Of a DNA stretch of 64,000 bases, positions 39,301-52,877 are shown in pieces. Under the pieces are notes generated by a model. It was not told where the DNA came from and ran no database searches. It worked only from the letters and a program-made list of their open reading frames with translations. Each line of letters opens with the position of its first letter. The stretch's first letter is position 1. Position numbers and translations under genes: made by a program. This stretch comes from Thuidium tamariscinum (Eukaryota > Streptophyta > Bryopsida > Hypnales > Thuidiaceae), in the NCBI GenBank assembly GCA_947034885.2, contig OX344752.2, positions 28,834,386-28,898,385 of the forward strand, in the 5' to 3' direction.

Positions 39301-42300
39301 AAATGTCAACATTCATCCATATATTGGATAGAAAATATCATATTAGCACATAATACATATCTATCATTCTATTTTAATCCATTATTTGGCAATTTCATCC
39401 ACTATTTCAAATTTTTTTGAAGTTTATTGGCAATTTCATCCAAAATTTTACTATTTTTTTCCTATAGGCTTGGTTCCAGGCAAAAAAATTTGGTGCAATT
39501 TTGCACCACATTGCCAAAAGAAAACAAAAAAAACTCTAGTTCTGAAAGTGCACAAGCTCTAAAATGGACCACCTCCTTAAATGTACACTATTTGTATATG
39601 TTGCTTTTTCATAGCCTTCAACAATGTACAAATAGTGTATACTTTAGGAGGTGGTCCATTGTTGAACCTTTTGCCATTTCAACTTCAAAATTTTATAACT
39701 AAAAGCGCAAAAAAAATATGAAACAACTTGGATTAGATGTCAATTCCACTTATCTTTCATGGGAATTTTACTAAAGAAAAATAAATATTTCAAGATGTTT
39801 TACCATCCCAAAATTCAGCTCCATTCCTTCCATGTTCCATTTTTGAACCTCCTACCTATATAAATCTTGTGTGCCGTCCACATTCCACAACAAAACCAAA
39901 TTGGTGGGTTTTTTTGGGCCATGTGTCAATTTGTTGGCTTTGTGGTGTATGTTGAAATTTGGTAAGAGAGTGACGAAGGGGCAAAAATCTGTTAGGTCAA
40001 GCAAAATTTTGCTAAAAACAACATTGGACCAAATGATCAATAATTACCATAAAGAGGTTATTACTTTAGAGAGGTTCTATTGTACAGTATGATTAGCCAG
40101 TGCATCAATTTACAAAGATTTTTGAAAGGAATTACCATATTCTAATTTAAATTTGTTTCTTCACAAAATGTGGCATTTCTTTACAAAATGTGGCATTTCT
40201 TTGTGCAGTGAAGGAAACCAAATTGGCGGGCTTCTGCTTTGATGGATTTCCTGCAACTCCAACTCAAGCTGCTGAGTTTGAAAAGCTTATTACAGGCAAT
40301 GATTTTTTCTTCTGGAAGCATTTTGCAGCTGCAGCTTCAAAACTTGCTCCACCTCCTGTCCCGGTAAGGCCACAAGCTTTTAAGATCTCCCATTGTATTT
40401 GGGGAAAGCTGAACTGACTCCTTGAAACAATTTTCAGTAAAACTTGGTAGGAAGAAAAATGGAATTGACATCAAACCCAAGTCATTAATTTTGTATTTTT
40501 TGGACCTTTGTGGAATTAGTTACAAGATTTTGAAGTTGAAACTACAAGGGGCACTAAGATGGGAACACCTAAAATGGCCACTTATTCTTACTGTGCCTAG
40601 TTCCTGTCATCATGGTGTTCAGATTTTTATATATTCTTGTTGGAAAGTGAAAACATGTTCCAACGCACCAAAGAACATAGGATTTGGATACCTTATGCAA
40701 AAGTTATTAACAGTCAAAGTCTGTTTCTAAAATGGCCATCTACAGTTTAGGTACATGACTGATTTCAGAAATGTATGCACATTTTAGATGGCGCTTTAAG
40801 GTCAGGTGCCATTTGGGGTGTACCTATCTTAAAAGCAACCACCTTCTAAAATGTACACCATTGGGACATTGAAGAAAGCAAAATGTACCTTTGTGTTAAT
40901 GGGCCTTTTTAGAGCAAGGTTGCTTTTAGAGCACTCTACCTTAACATTGCTACTTCCATACAATTGATAATATCATAATACAATAAATATATACAATTCA
41001 ATTAGATGTCCATTCCAAAATGATTGTCTTGCAATTAGGTTTAGAATTTTTGTACTTGATAGCAAAAGAATGAAAATAAAAATTAAGAAAATCTATTTGA
41101 ATTTGTAGATTCCTGAGCACAATTTTGTTTCTGGATTAGACGCAATTTTTATTTTGGGCAACATTGCCCCTGAAGATGCATTGGATCGGGCTATAGGGAA
41201 AATTCGCGATCCACTCACTGGAGATGAATATCATTTGGAAATGAGCCCCCCTAAATTTCAAGAGTGCAAGTAAGAATAGGTGAAAATAAAATATAGTAGC
41301 AACTTCAAATTGTAATGAACTAACCGTCACACTTTTCTCAAGGAATTACATAGTATTTGCATATCCTCATTCTCTCTTTGCTATTTATAAATAACATCAG
41401 ACATCAAATATATGACAAAAAATGAATTTTCAAGTATGGACATAGATTGCATCATGTAACTTGTTTGAAGTTAATATAAAAGTGAATGGATTGATTGAAA
41501 AATACCAAAAAGGATTGTATAAGGTAGGTACATCCAAAAGCGCCACTTATTCATACTGTGCCTAGTTCCTGTTATTAGGTAGTTCAGATTTTTTTTATGC
41601 AAACTTGTTGGCAAGGGAAAGCATGTTCCAACACACCAAAGACCGCAGGATTTGGATACCGTATGCAGAAGTTATTAATGGCCAAAGTCTATTTCTAAAA
41701 GCGCCATCTACAGCCTGTGAACATGACTGATTTTAGAAATGCATGTGCACTTTTAGGAACAAGGCGCTTTTGGGTGTACCTCCTTTAGATCTTCGTAATT
41801 TTAAGAGATGATTTTAAAAATCCATTAAAACAACTTTCAAGTTTAAATACTTTTGTATTTCAAATCAATATTTGTTTGCATTTGAGAATAAGTAACATAA
41901 GAAGCATTTACTTTCTATTTTATTTCATTTTTTTAGATTTAAAATTGATGAACTGAAGATGTTTATTTTATTGAAGCATCTTGGGATTAAAGTTTAAACT
42001 TTATGATAAAGCATTTTTCTCAAAGTCTTCATTGTTAGATTAATAAATTACTTTGAGATTGTTATAAAACATTTCTCATGATTTTAATGTCTTGAATGCT
42101 AAGTTAGGAAAGTATTCTAAGATTGTTACTGTAATTTTTATTTTTTCATAGTAAAGATAAATTTTTAGGATGTGCAAAAAATAATCTAGCATTAAATTAA
42201 ATTAAAATAATGTATTATATTTTAAAATATTTTTATTTTTATTAGAATTTTTTTATCACCTAGGAATATAATCTCATATACAAAGCTTGATAGAATATTT

Positions 42301-45300
42301 ATAATATAAAATGACATCTTTACCAAATGATTAAAATAAATGCAACATTTTCTTTTAGATATTTTATAAATTTATAAATTAGAATTTACTTCAAGTATTA
42401 TTTTACTCTGTATATATTTCATAATGCTAGTCTTTTCTTGCAATGATAATGAAAAAGTTAAGGATTAGATTATTGTCTGCAAGTATCATGTGATTTTACT
42501 AGATGAGCTTGTGTCCTTTTAATTGCAAAGAAGTTGATCAATAGAAATTTACAAGGGAATTATAATATATGTAGTGGTTAGATATAATTAATTCTAAAGA
42601 AAAATAGGATATTTAGAAATTCATTAAATAAAATAATCTCTTCTAGTCCTAATTTAGTCAAAATCAAATTAGTCAATTTTGTAATTTGAAAATGGTTCAC
42701 AAATTAGACCCCTTAAAAGACCAATGGGTAGTCCAAATTTTCAAAATTATAGAGACGTATTATAAAATGAAACTTAGAAAAAGAATTTAATAGTGAAAAT
42801 AAAACAAAATTTGTAAAATATGATCTTCAAATTAAATTCATACATTTAGATCAATTCCTATACTAAGCAATGTTTTTCAATAAAATTTGAAACAAAAATT
42901 CAAAATTCTTTCTAGAATTTGATATTCATTAAATATTTGTAGTTTTTGCTAAATTTTTAATTTTAATCATGGTAATTTTAAAGGATTTTTAGTTCACTTA
43001 TACATTGAAGTTGTTTTAGAATGGCCATTTTTGGATTAAGAAAAAGTTAGTTTTGAGGATAGACACACTTAAATTTCTTCAACTATATAAAATTTGCCAA
43101 AAAAGAGTTGTGAAATCTATACCATATATGATACCATACAATTGTAAAAGAACTAACAAAAAAATTTAAGATAGATGAAAAATAAGATTTCATATTTTTG
43201 GGCTAGGTTTGTGTCCATCCATTGTTCAAACTTTAAACATTTAGCCTTTTAGGATTTAAACCTTCAAAAGTTAATCAAACATGCCACTCTAAATAATCAA
43301 GTGAATAATTAATGTTCTAAATGATATTTCAAAGATTATTTGATTTATTTAATAGTGATTTGTAATTTAGACAAAACAATAATGTATAAACATTTACATT
43401 TATATTAAATTTTATTTTTCTATAGAGGACTTGCAATGAGGGTAAAACCAATAAACGAGAATCCTAATAATATTTACAAGAGAATTGAAATTGCTTCCAA
43501 AGCATGGCCTGCTATGGTAGAGTATGCTCATCAATGGCAAAATATTTTTTACATAACCAATACTAAAGTGACTGTATGTCCACGACATCCAGCAACTCGT
43601 GGTGCCAATTGCCTTGTTGATATAGAAGAAGCCAAGAATATAGCAAACCACATATTTGAAGGTCGAATAAAATGTAATGATGCCACTTTGTTGGTAGAAA
43701 GTGCAACAAAGGCAAAAGAAGCTACAGAATTGGTATGAAATCTAAAATTACTAAACTCATTAAGGATTCTCTCTATTAAGTACCTTGAGAGTGTCTAAGT
43801 TTATTGCATCCATTTTTGAGATTCTAATAGAGCTTTGCAAAATGTATATCCATGGAATTGGTTTTATTTTAAGCAATTTTATATATAATTTATAATAATT
43901 CTAAATCAACTTTTTATAACAATCAAATTAGAATGGTGGTAATCTAAATCAATGGTGGTAATTTGGCACAAAGAAGAGCATTAAAGAGGGCACCTTTTAG
44001 GTGGCAAAGCATCTAGATACCAATGATTTTGTAGCATTGTTCCACAAGACATTATATGCAACATCTAAGTTTGTTAAGCAATAAAATGTTTAATTCTCCC
44101 AATTCCCAATAATCAAATTAAATCGTTGTCACATTTTTCATTAGTATGTATGTAGATATAAAGTTTATATTTTGTACATTCACTTAATATGAAACACATT
44201 GGCAATGAGTTGAAAAAAATTGCCAATAGAGTTATAAGACTACATATATACATAATGACCTTATGTACACTTGTCATAAGGAATTAATTAATTACCATGA
44301 TAATATAGTGCACATCATGTACCTAACCAAGGAATTGAATCAAGGATCAACTCTCATTTTCTTCCACATAAGGTAGAACCGCCTATTCCCAACCAAGGAC
44401 CCATATCCAACCTATAGGATGTAGCTATTTCCAACCAAAGCTAGAAGAGATTTACAATCAAAGCTTGGAATGCACTTTTTCCCATTCTCAAGGTTGGGAC
44501 TAATAAGGTCATGACACATGTCTCAAAGTCTCATAAAGTGTGTGGGAAGTACCAATTGGGAAAGTAGTCTCAGCTATGATCCAAATTAGAAGACTTTAAA
44601 CATTGTCTATAGGTTCAAAGTACTTTTTGGCTTCCAAAAATCTTAGTAATTTCAGTTTTGGGAATAAAATTATGAAAAATTTACAATCCCCATCTTTCCT
44701 ATCTTACTACATGGGAAAAATTTGCATAGCCTCATATTCCTCATGATTTATTCCATAATTGCTTAAGTAATCAGGTATAGGTGGTTCTACTTTATCCATG
44801 GGAAATCAAGACTACCAACTTCATCCACTCTCATGCACACAAGAAAGATATCTTACACTTTAACAAGTTTTGCATTCAAATAATCATACACTTGCATCCT
44901 TTATTAAAATATATATGATTTATGTCTATATGTATTGCATACAAATGATGCATATTAAATTGATATACCTTTTGAACACACCACATTGTATTGCATAAAT
45001 TAGTAGGCCTTTAAGGACAAGCTTGTTAATGTAGACTAAAATGCAAGCTTACATACATGTGTTCAAAGAGTTTATTCATTGAAAAATCATTGATAAATTT
45101 GATTCAAGTAAAATTTCCTTATGTTGAATTTTATTAAGAAAAATTCAAACATTGTGCACTTTTGTATGTGCAAGTATAAAATTTGAAAACAATTTTGGCT
45201 ATCACCTATGAAAGTAGAATTAGAATGAACCATCACCAAAAAAAAAAAATTTAAGGCAAAGGAAGGCACTATGTTTTTTTGAACCACAAAATGGAGAGAG

Positions 45301-48300
45301 CATTTATTTATTTTCTTTTGGTCAATTTTGGCATTCATTCTTGTCCACAACATCCCCCATTCTAAGGTAGGTACACCTAAAATTGCACCTCACCTAAAAG
45401 TGCCATCTATAGTTGCTGTACATTTTTGAATTCTATTATGTACCTATTTGGCTGGAGCACTTTTAGAAACAAACTTTGAACCTTAATAACTTTTGCATAC
45501 TGTATCCAAATGCTGAGTTTTTTGGTGCATTGGAACGTGATTTCACTTGCCAAGAAGACTATATGAAAATTTGATCAGACCAGTAATAGTTACTAGGCAC
45601 AGTACAAAAAAGTGGCACTTTTAGGTGTACCCACCTTAGTAGAATATGATGTAAGGTAGGTACACCCAAAAGCGCCAGTTTCTCTACTGTGCCTAGTTCC
45701 TGTTATTATGTTGTTCAAATTTTTTTTACAATCTTGTTGTTGAGTGAAAGCATGTTCCAACGCACCAAAGAACAGTGGATTTGGATACCGTATGCAAAAG
45801 TTATTAACAGTCAAAGTGTGTTTCTGAAAGCGCCATCTATAGTCTGGGTACATGACTGATTTTGAAAATCTATGCACGTTGTACAGAGCGCTTTAAGGTG
45901 AGGTGCCATTTTGGGTGTACCTACCTTAGTTTCATGATGAATCCTTGTTTAATTCCAATATTCCATATGGTTATGGTAGGCTATCCAAGAAGTAGAAGAA
46001 GCAAGGATTGAAGCAGAAAAGGCGGCAAAGAAATATTTCAATGCTCAAACAACAAAGGTAGAGGCTGAAATTTTATTGGATGCTATTACTGGCATCAATC
46101 CTATAGCCAAAGAGCTTGTAAAAGACACTTCAATGGGAATGGTCACACAATCACTCCAAAGCGCAGAATTAGCTATCAAACGAGTTCAAATTGCATCAAT
46201 GAAATGTGAAGAAGTTGCAATGGAAGCTCAAAAAACATTTGATAAAGCCAAGGTACATATAGTCATGAAATCAAATTATTGCATTTATGTGATAAGATAG
46301 AATAATTCTATTTGGATAAGTTTCCTTTAAATGAATACATAATTTTCAAAGTCATGACCACATGAAATGAAATTCTACAAGTGATGACCAAATGAAATAT
46401 AAATTTTCATTTCAAATCAATTTTGCACTCATAAAACAAGTTATTTGATAAAATTAAGAGATGTTTTCTAAATAATAATGAATATGTCAAATTTTCTTTA
46501 ATTTGCAACAAGTCTTCACCATTGTAAAATATTCAAACTTTTCATTTTGATTTTGATGAAAATGTTATTAGATACAATACAAATGATAAATTCAATAAGG
46601 AGTATTTCAGGAAGTAGCTGAGAAGGTTGATGTAGCAATACATTGTAGGACAATTGGGTGGAAAGCTTTAGAACAAATCAAAAAATCATTAGAATTTGTA
46701 GACGATGCAAAGATAAAGGCATTTAATGCAAATGAGGTTGCTCAAACATATTTGAAGCCAAAACCAATTGTCAAGGAAGAAGAGGTGAAAAACATTGCAA
46801 AATCAGCTATTCAACCAACTCCATTGCCTCCACCACAACCTACAACCCCGGTATCAATTCAAATACATTTAACATGATTACTAACTACAAAACTTCAACT
46901 TGTGAGAGAATTAGAACATCATTATTAATATAAATATGTAAATTGTTACATTTTATATTTAAAATGTAAGAATCAAGATGAATTGAATGATGCTATATAT
47001 TTTACAATCATTCTTGAATGAATTCCTTATAATTTGTTTATAATATCTACAAGCCTTGATTAAGAGAATTTTTTTCATAGATGTTGATCTTTAGTATTTG
47101 TCACTGTCAACCCAAAATGGACTTTAGATCTTTAGATCTTAAAGTATAAGTATGAAGATTTGACATGTCAAATTGGTGTGTTGCTATTTTTTGGAGATTT
47201 TATTTTAATAAAAAGTGACCTCTCTCCTAAAAAATACAAGTGTATTTCTTTAAAACAATTGCATCTTATGTGACAATCATTAAATGCTTGGGCATTTTGA
47301 GCAAAATATACATTTACATGTGTTTCTAATATTTTTTGAACTTGGGTTCAAGTAAATGATATAAAATATAAATGGACAACTCATTTGTATGGTTGATTTT
47401 TAAAAAGAAATTATGATTAATTTTTAGAAGTAATTTTTTGTGCTTATTTATTTTTTATAGTTTTTTTTTGAGAAAATGAGGAAACCCCACTACATTAAAA
47501 AAAACAAGATACAAAACTGGCCAAGCCAAGCAGCTAGATAGAGAATCAAGAACCAGAGGAAAAAAAAAAGTGAAGACTAACTAAATAAACAAAGACTAGG
47601 GCCTTTGCTACTCCAATAAATTTGGTCACCATGTTTAGTGGCCAACACTGGAGACTGAAACTAGCATTTGTCAAAATTCTCTCAAATAGTATTTTTATAG
47701 TTTGAAGATGAAAGTAGGCTGAAATATCTAACTAATGACACTAAAAAAGTTCTAATTGAAATTCTTTAGATTGGAATCCCTTGATATTAACCTTTACAAT
47801 GACCACATTAGTCACTCAAGCATTTAAAGGTTAATGTATTTGTAAAACTTTCTTTAGTTGGAATTCAAAACATTTTGCTTTATAAATGCTTTATTTAGAA
47901 AAAATTTATAGAAAAATAATCTTTAATTGAGCTTTGTGGATATACTACTAATATATTATTTCATTTTAAAATTGAATCTATGTTTTATAGTTAGAAGAAG
48001 TGCCACTTCCTAATGAAGGTGATCCAATTAAAGAAGGCCAGTCTAATATTGAACATGAGGAACAAAAGCGTATTATTGCAAGTGAGTATTTTGCAATTAA
48101 TTTTTGAATGCTATCAAATGAAAACCTGATCTTCAACTTCTTCCAAAGTTCAAAGTCTAGTGGCTTATACATTTTTATAATTAATATTGTGGATATTATT
48201 GTTTATAGAGTCATTATTTGCTCGTTGGAATGTTATCGAAGCGAGATACTTTGAAGCTTTGCCAATTGCATATCAAAGAATAAGGAGGGAACGAACTATG

Positions 48301-51300
48301 ACATATGATTCAATGGTTAAGGTATTTGTTCATTTAACCAATCCCTAATTAAAGAAGAGATACCTATAGTTGATTACTTAAATAATTTTAAAGAAAATTA
48401 TGAGTAGTATGAAGCAAGTGAAATTTTTGCCAACTAAAGTAGGAAGATGGGAAATATAGGGCCAATTTTTTCTTAGAATTTGATTTCTAAAATTGAATTT
48501 GCTATGATTTTTGGAAGCCAAAAAGTTATCGAGACTAATAGCCAATGTCGAGATTCTTCCAATTCCAATCATAAACTAAGTACTTCCGGCCATTCACTAC
48601 TTCCTATTTTCTTGCTCACTACTTTGGGACATGTGTCATGATCTTATTGGGCTCAACCTTGAAATGGAGGAAAAAATGCATTCCAAGTTTTGGTTGGAAA
48701 TATGTTCTAGCTTTGGTTGGAATTAGGTGCACTTTGCAGGTTGAATATAGGTCTCTAGTTGGAAATGGATACCTCTACCTTGTGTTGGATTCAATTTAGT
48801 TGAAGGCAAGAAAAAACAAACTTTGATTTAAATCATCTCAATAAAACAAATTGGAAGCACTAATTATATCCACTTAATTATGCCTTACAAAACATTCTTA
48901 CTACCACATTATTTTTTTCATCCATGCCATTGATATATTGACTAAAGACAAGATCCTAGTGAAATTGTAGTTTCAAACAAAAATTTGTGATTTTTATAAA
49001 TTCAAACTATTTGTAGATAGTTGACAAACATTTCAAAAAATTGATGTCCAAAGTGAAATATTATTTGACCTATGGTCTAGATGATATAAGTACCCTAAAC
49101 CACTCAAAATATATCCTAAAATTGAATCATTAAAATCACTTCCCTCTAAATGCAATTTTAGCATTTGATCTCATATAACGTTGTATATATTGTTCAACTG
49201 CTACCAAAAAAAGTCTTCTACCATCTCATTGTCATTGTAAGTATTTAAATTCGCAAGTGCTACGCCTCTTAATAGATTAAGCAACATTTTCTTACAACGT
49301 AAAATGTAGGATTTTGGGTCATTCAATTGCTTATGAATATTCAACTTTTTCAACATATTTTCAAACATATAGATGAAACAATTTTCATAATGCAAGTAGA
49401 AACATGGTTCTTGTAGACTAAGCTTTAAGATTCACATTTAGTCTAATTCATCATAAATTGATGAGTTAGACTCAATGTGATCCTTGAAACTTTAGTCTAC
49501 AAGGTACATATTCCTACTAGTGTAATTTTTTACTTCAATAGTGGAAATTCAAGTAAATTAGCAAAATGATCTTTTTTCAAAATTAATAATAGGACTTGAT
49601 TCTCTACATGTATGTGTATAAAGAATGATTTTACTCATTCTACTATCATTAACAAGATAAAAGTTATTTTGCTAGTAGTCATAGAATTTCTTCTCTAGAA
49701 TTAAAATTTGAAGTTCTTTGTTATTATTTTTAAAGTCATTTATCAAATAATTTTAGGCCTCTGTGTCCAAATTGCATAGAAGACTATAACTAAAGGCTTG
49801 ATTTCTAGAAAGGGACAATAAATATTAGGGTCGAAGACCCCCTTTTTGTAGTGTCAAATAGACTCTCTCCCTAATTTTTTTACTTCCACATGGATCAATT
49901 TCTTTAGGGGGAGGGATCATTGGGCACTTAACCATGAAAAGATAAGACCTATCATCAAAGTATCATGCCAAAAATGATTTTGATTGTTGGACCAATAGTT
50001 GCATTCTTCATTTCTACACTAATCTCAAAAGTCATCCATCAACTACTTTGTGGCCTCGACGTCCACTCTTAAAGAGTAAAATCACCATTTGACACCTCCC
50101 ATGTGGATGTCAAATTTATACCCCAAAAATCATTTCTAATTATAGTTTGAAAATCCACCTAATTTGGGTATAATTCCTTTATAAATTTTCAAAAAATATG
50201 GCTATTCTTTTCATTTAGACCTCCCATGGAGTCTCTCAAAGTAGGTGTGGTCTCACATCATCATCCCACACCTTTGGAAATGGGAAATAAATGACAAATG
50301 TCCACAATTTTGTTGATATTTTTTAATATCAATTTCATTGATCATATTGTGAAAAACATAATGAAGGTAGGTTTGAAGTTTTGTATGACTAGAACCAATA
50401 AATTCAATGCATGTGTTCATTGCAATCTAAATAAAATTAGCAACAAGGAAATTTCCTAACGGATATGATCCTACTCAAAATGATTGTTAAAAAAAATGGC
50501 ATTCAAAGAAACAACCATCATTTTAGGACTAAAGGAGTATCATTCTTTGATAATAGAGTGAATCATATAGTGGATGCAATAGGGGACTAGGAGCCGGAGT
50601 TTGTAAAAAACACAAGAGGAAACTCCTTGGAGCACCAAAATTGAGGTCCAAAGGAGTTTGGTGCCATGTTTCTTTTCTACACTTTTCAATTTACCTCCCT
50701 TTGACACCCCTATTTCAAACCAGGGTTTCCTTTACAATTAACTCTAACATAATAGAGCCAATTGTAAAGGAAACCCTGGTTTGAAATAGGGGTGTCAGAG
50801 GGAGGTGAATTGAGAAGAGTAGAAAAGAAACACGGCTCCAAACTCCTTTGGACCTCAGTTTTGGTACTCCAAATACTTCCACCAGAGTTTTTCCCAAACT
50901 CGGGCTTGTGGTCCCCCATTGCACCCACTTTACAATTAACTCTAATCTGGACTTGTAATGTATTTGCTACCAAGGATTTTTGCAGCTCAGGGCTGATTTC
51001 CTGGCATTGTTGAAGCTGAAGAGCAATTGCCAAGAGATTTTTGATGAGTACCAGGCAAGCTCCCCATCCCTCAAAAAACAGTAAGGCAAAAACTCACATT
51101 CAAAATAATTTTTTTTGTAGGTAGTTGAATTGCTTAATATATGTTTTCTGTATTTCAGACAACATGAAATTTTTAAAAAAAAAAAGCAGGCGAATTACAA
51201 CAAACAAGAGTGGTCCTTTTTCAATAACAAAAGCAGCCAAGCTGCTCTGGAGAAGAAGGCTGCAGATGTTGCAGAACAATTGAGAAGCCATTGTAATGAA

Positions 51301-52839
51301 CGAGTTGAGGTATCACAAAAATTTAATGGTTTTCTTGTTTTTGATATACATCAATTATACGGGAGAGGCACCCAATGGTGCACCTGCATCCAATGCTGTC
51401 CATTTCTAAGTCAGTCATTCATTCTAGAACAGAAATGTAGCAGGATTATAGACTGCTTATTGTTTTAGGTCAAATGAAATAAGCCATGTACTGCCTACCT
51501 ATATTTATAGCCTGAAATGATTGTGTGATGTAGAAACGGATGGCATTGGGTACAGGTGCACCATTGGGTGCCTCTCCCTTATGTAAATAATTCTCTTAGT
51601 ACAGGCTCATCAATTTACATGTTTTTGTTTTTTGTTTTTTTAATTTTTTTTAATTTTTTTAATTTTTTTAATTTTTTTAATTTTTTAATTTTTTAACAAA
51701 TGGGGAGAACCCACTGAATTTACATGTGATTTTGTGTCCATTATTTGATGCGAGTGTTGCAGCAAGCCAAAGTATACTTGGAACAACAGCTCAACGAGTT
51801 CAGGGACTCATGCAAAGCAATGTTTGCTACTTCATTCACTAACTTTGTGCAGGCAGAGGTACTTCTAAATTCTTACCATATGTGCCACTTTCACTGAATT
51901 TTTGTAACAAACTTCAAAATTATTAAGGAGAGAGGTTCATTTCCAAAGGCCCAATATAAAAAAAAGAAAAAAAAAAAGTGTCTTTTTAGGTATGTACACC
52001 CATAATCAACAATGCCCCAAATGTGAACACCTACATTTGGGTGAAAAATGGTTACAAACATCTAGATATTGGTTACAAAAAGTGTACACAATTGAAACAT
52101 AAGAGCCTATGAGAGTTCAATGTTGAATTTTGACTCATCTAGAAACTTAGAGAATTCATAACCTGTTCATAAGGTGTTCAAATATTGCATGTTAGGAATC
52201 ATCTTGCAAATGCTAATAGTATCCAAGAAATAATGACTAGAAGTTAAAAAAATAAGTAACATTTGAAGATTGTTAGAAGAAGAATGGAACCTCAATAGGG
52301 TTGTTGCTTTTGGACTAGCAATGGTTGGTAGATATCATACATTACTAGTAGCTACGTTGATAAATAATTTTGATAATTCTTGCCTCATTTTTTTATGAAA
52401 CTATCCCTTTCTTTTGACTAGTATTTGGAAATTGCAAATAATTGATGGGAATATATATATATTCATCACATAAGTGTTGAAGCTACTAGTAGAGTATTAC
52501 ATTTTTTTTAAATTCAGAAGTTTGATGTTCATTGTTGGTCATAGATTCTCAAAGGTGGCCTTTTCTAGGCCCCATTTTCTTCCTATGACCATATTGTTGA
52601 GGACTCTCTATTTTTTCTTTTTTGATTGACACAAAACAAAATCTCAATAACTTTTAGTTTTGTAAATTCTAAATTTGTGAAATAAAAATTGGAATCCATT
52701 GAGAGTCTACTACATGAACACATTTTCAAGGTAGAAGCATCAATTGTCAACCACACCTTATAGCCAACCTCTAGGAGTGCAATAATTCCAACCAAGGGAT
52801 GGAGTGATATCCAACCAAAGTTTAGAATGTTTTTTTTTT

Positions 52840-52877
<38 letters not shown>

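Larger units (their letters stand above)
39160..40091. mobile_element. possible pogo/Emigrant-like remnant containing repeat R1
   Basis: The right end reads TTAGAGAGGTTCTATTGTACAGTA, which in reverse is close to the CAGTA-AACCTCT-TAA ends of plant pogo-type (Emigrant/Lemi) elements. The left side has the related GAGATTATTACATTAGAGAG in direct rather than inverted orientation, so boundaries are uncertain. Confidence 0.35.

Noticed and set aside
41937-42000. Alternative exon after exon 15 using the TTTTTTAG acceptor
   Set aside because: It gives about 20 residues and then TAA. The acceptor at 43,425 continues the adenylate kinase fold in frame.
50710-51033. 107-codon and 69-codon minus-strand open frames
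   Set aside because: They are produced by the fold-back element and run across its symmetry axis. No protein family recognised.
51050-51060. GC-AG intron (CAG|GCAAGC) for exon 21
   Set aside because: It would put a TGA at the start of exon 22. The GTAAGG donor 25 nt downstream keeps the frame.
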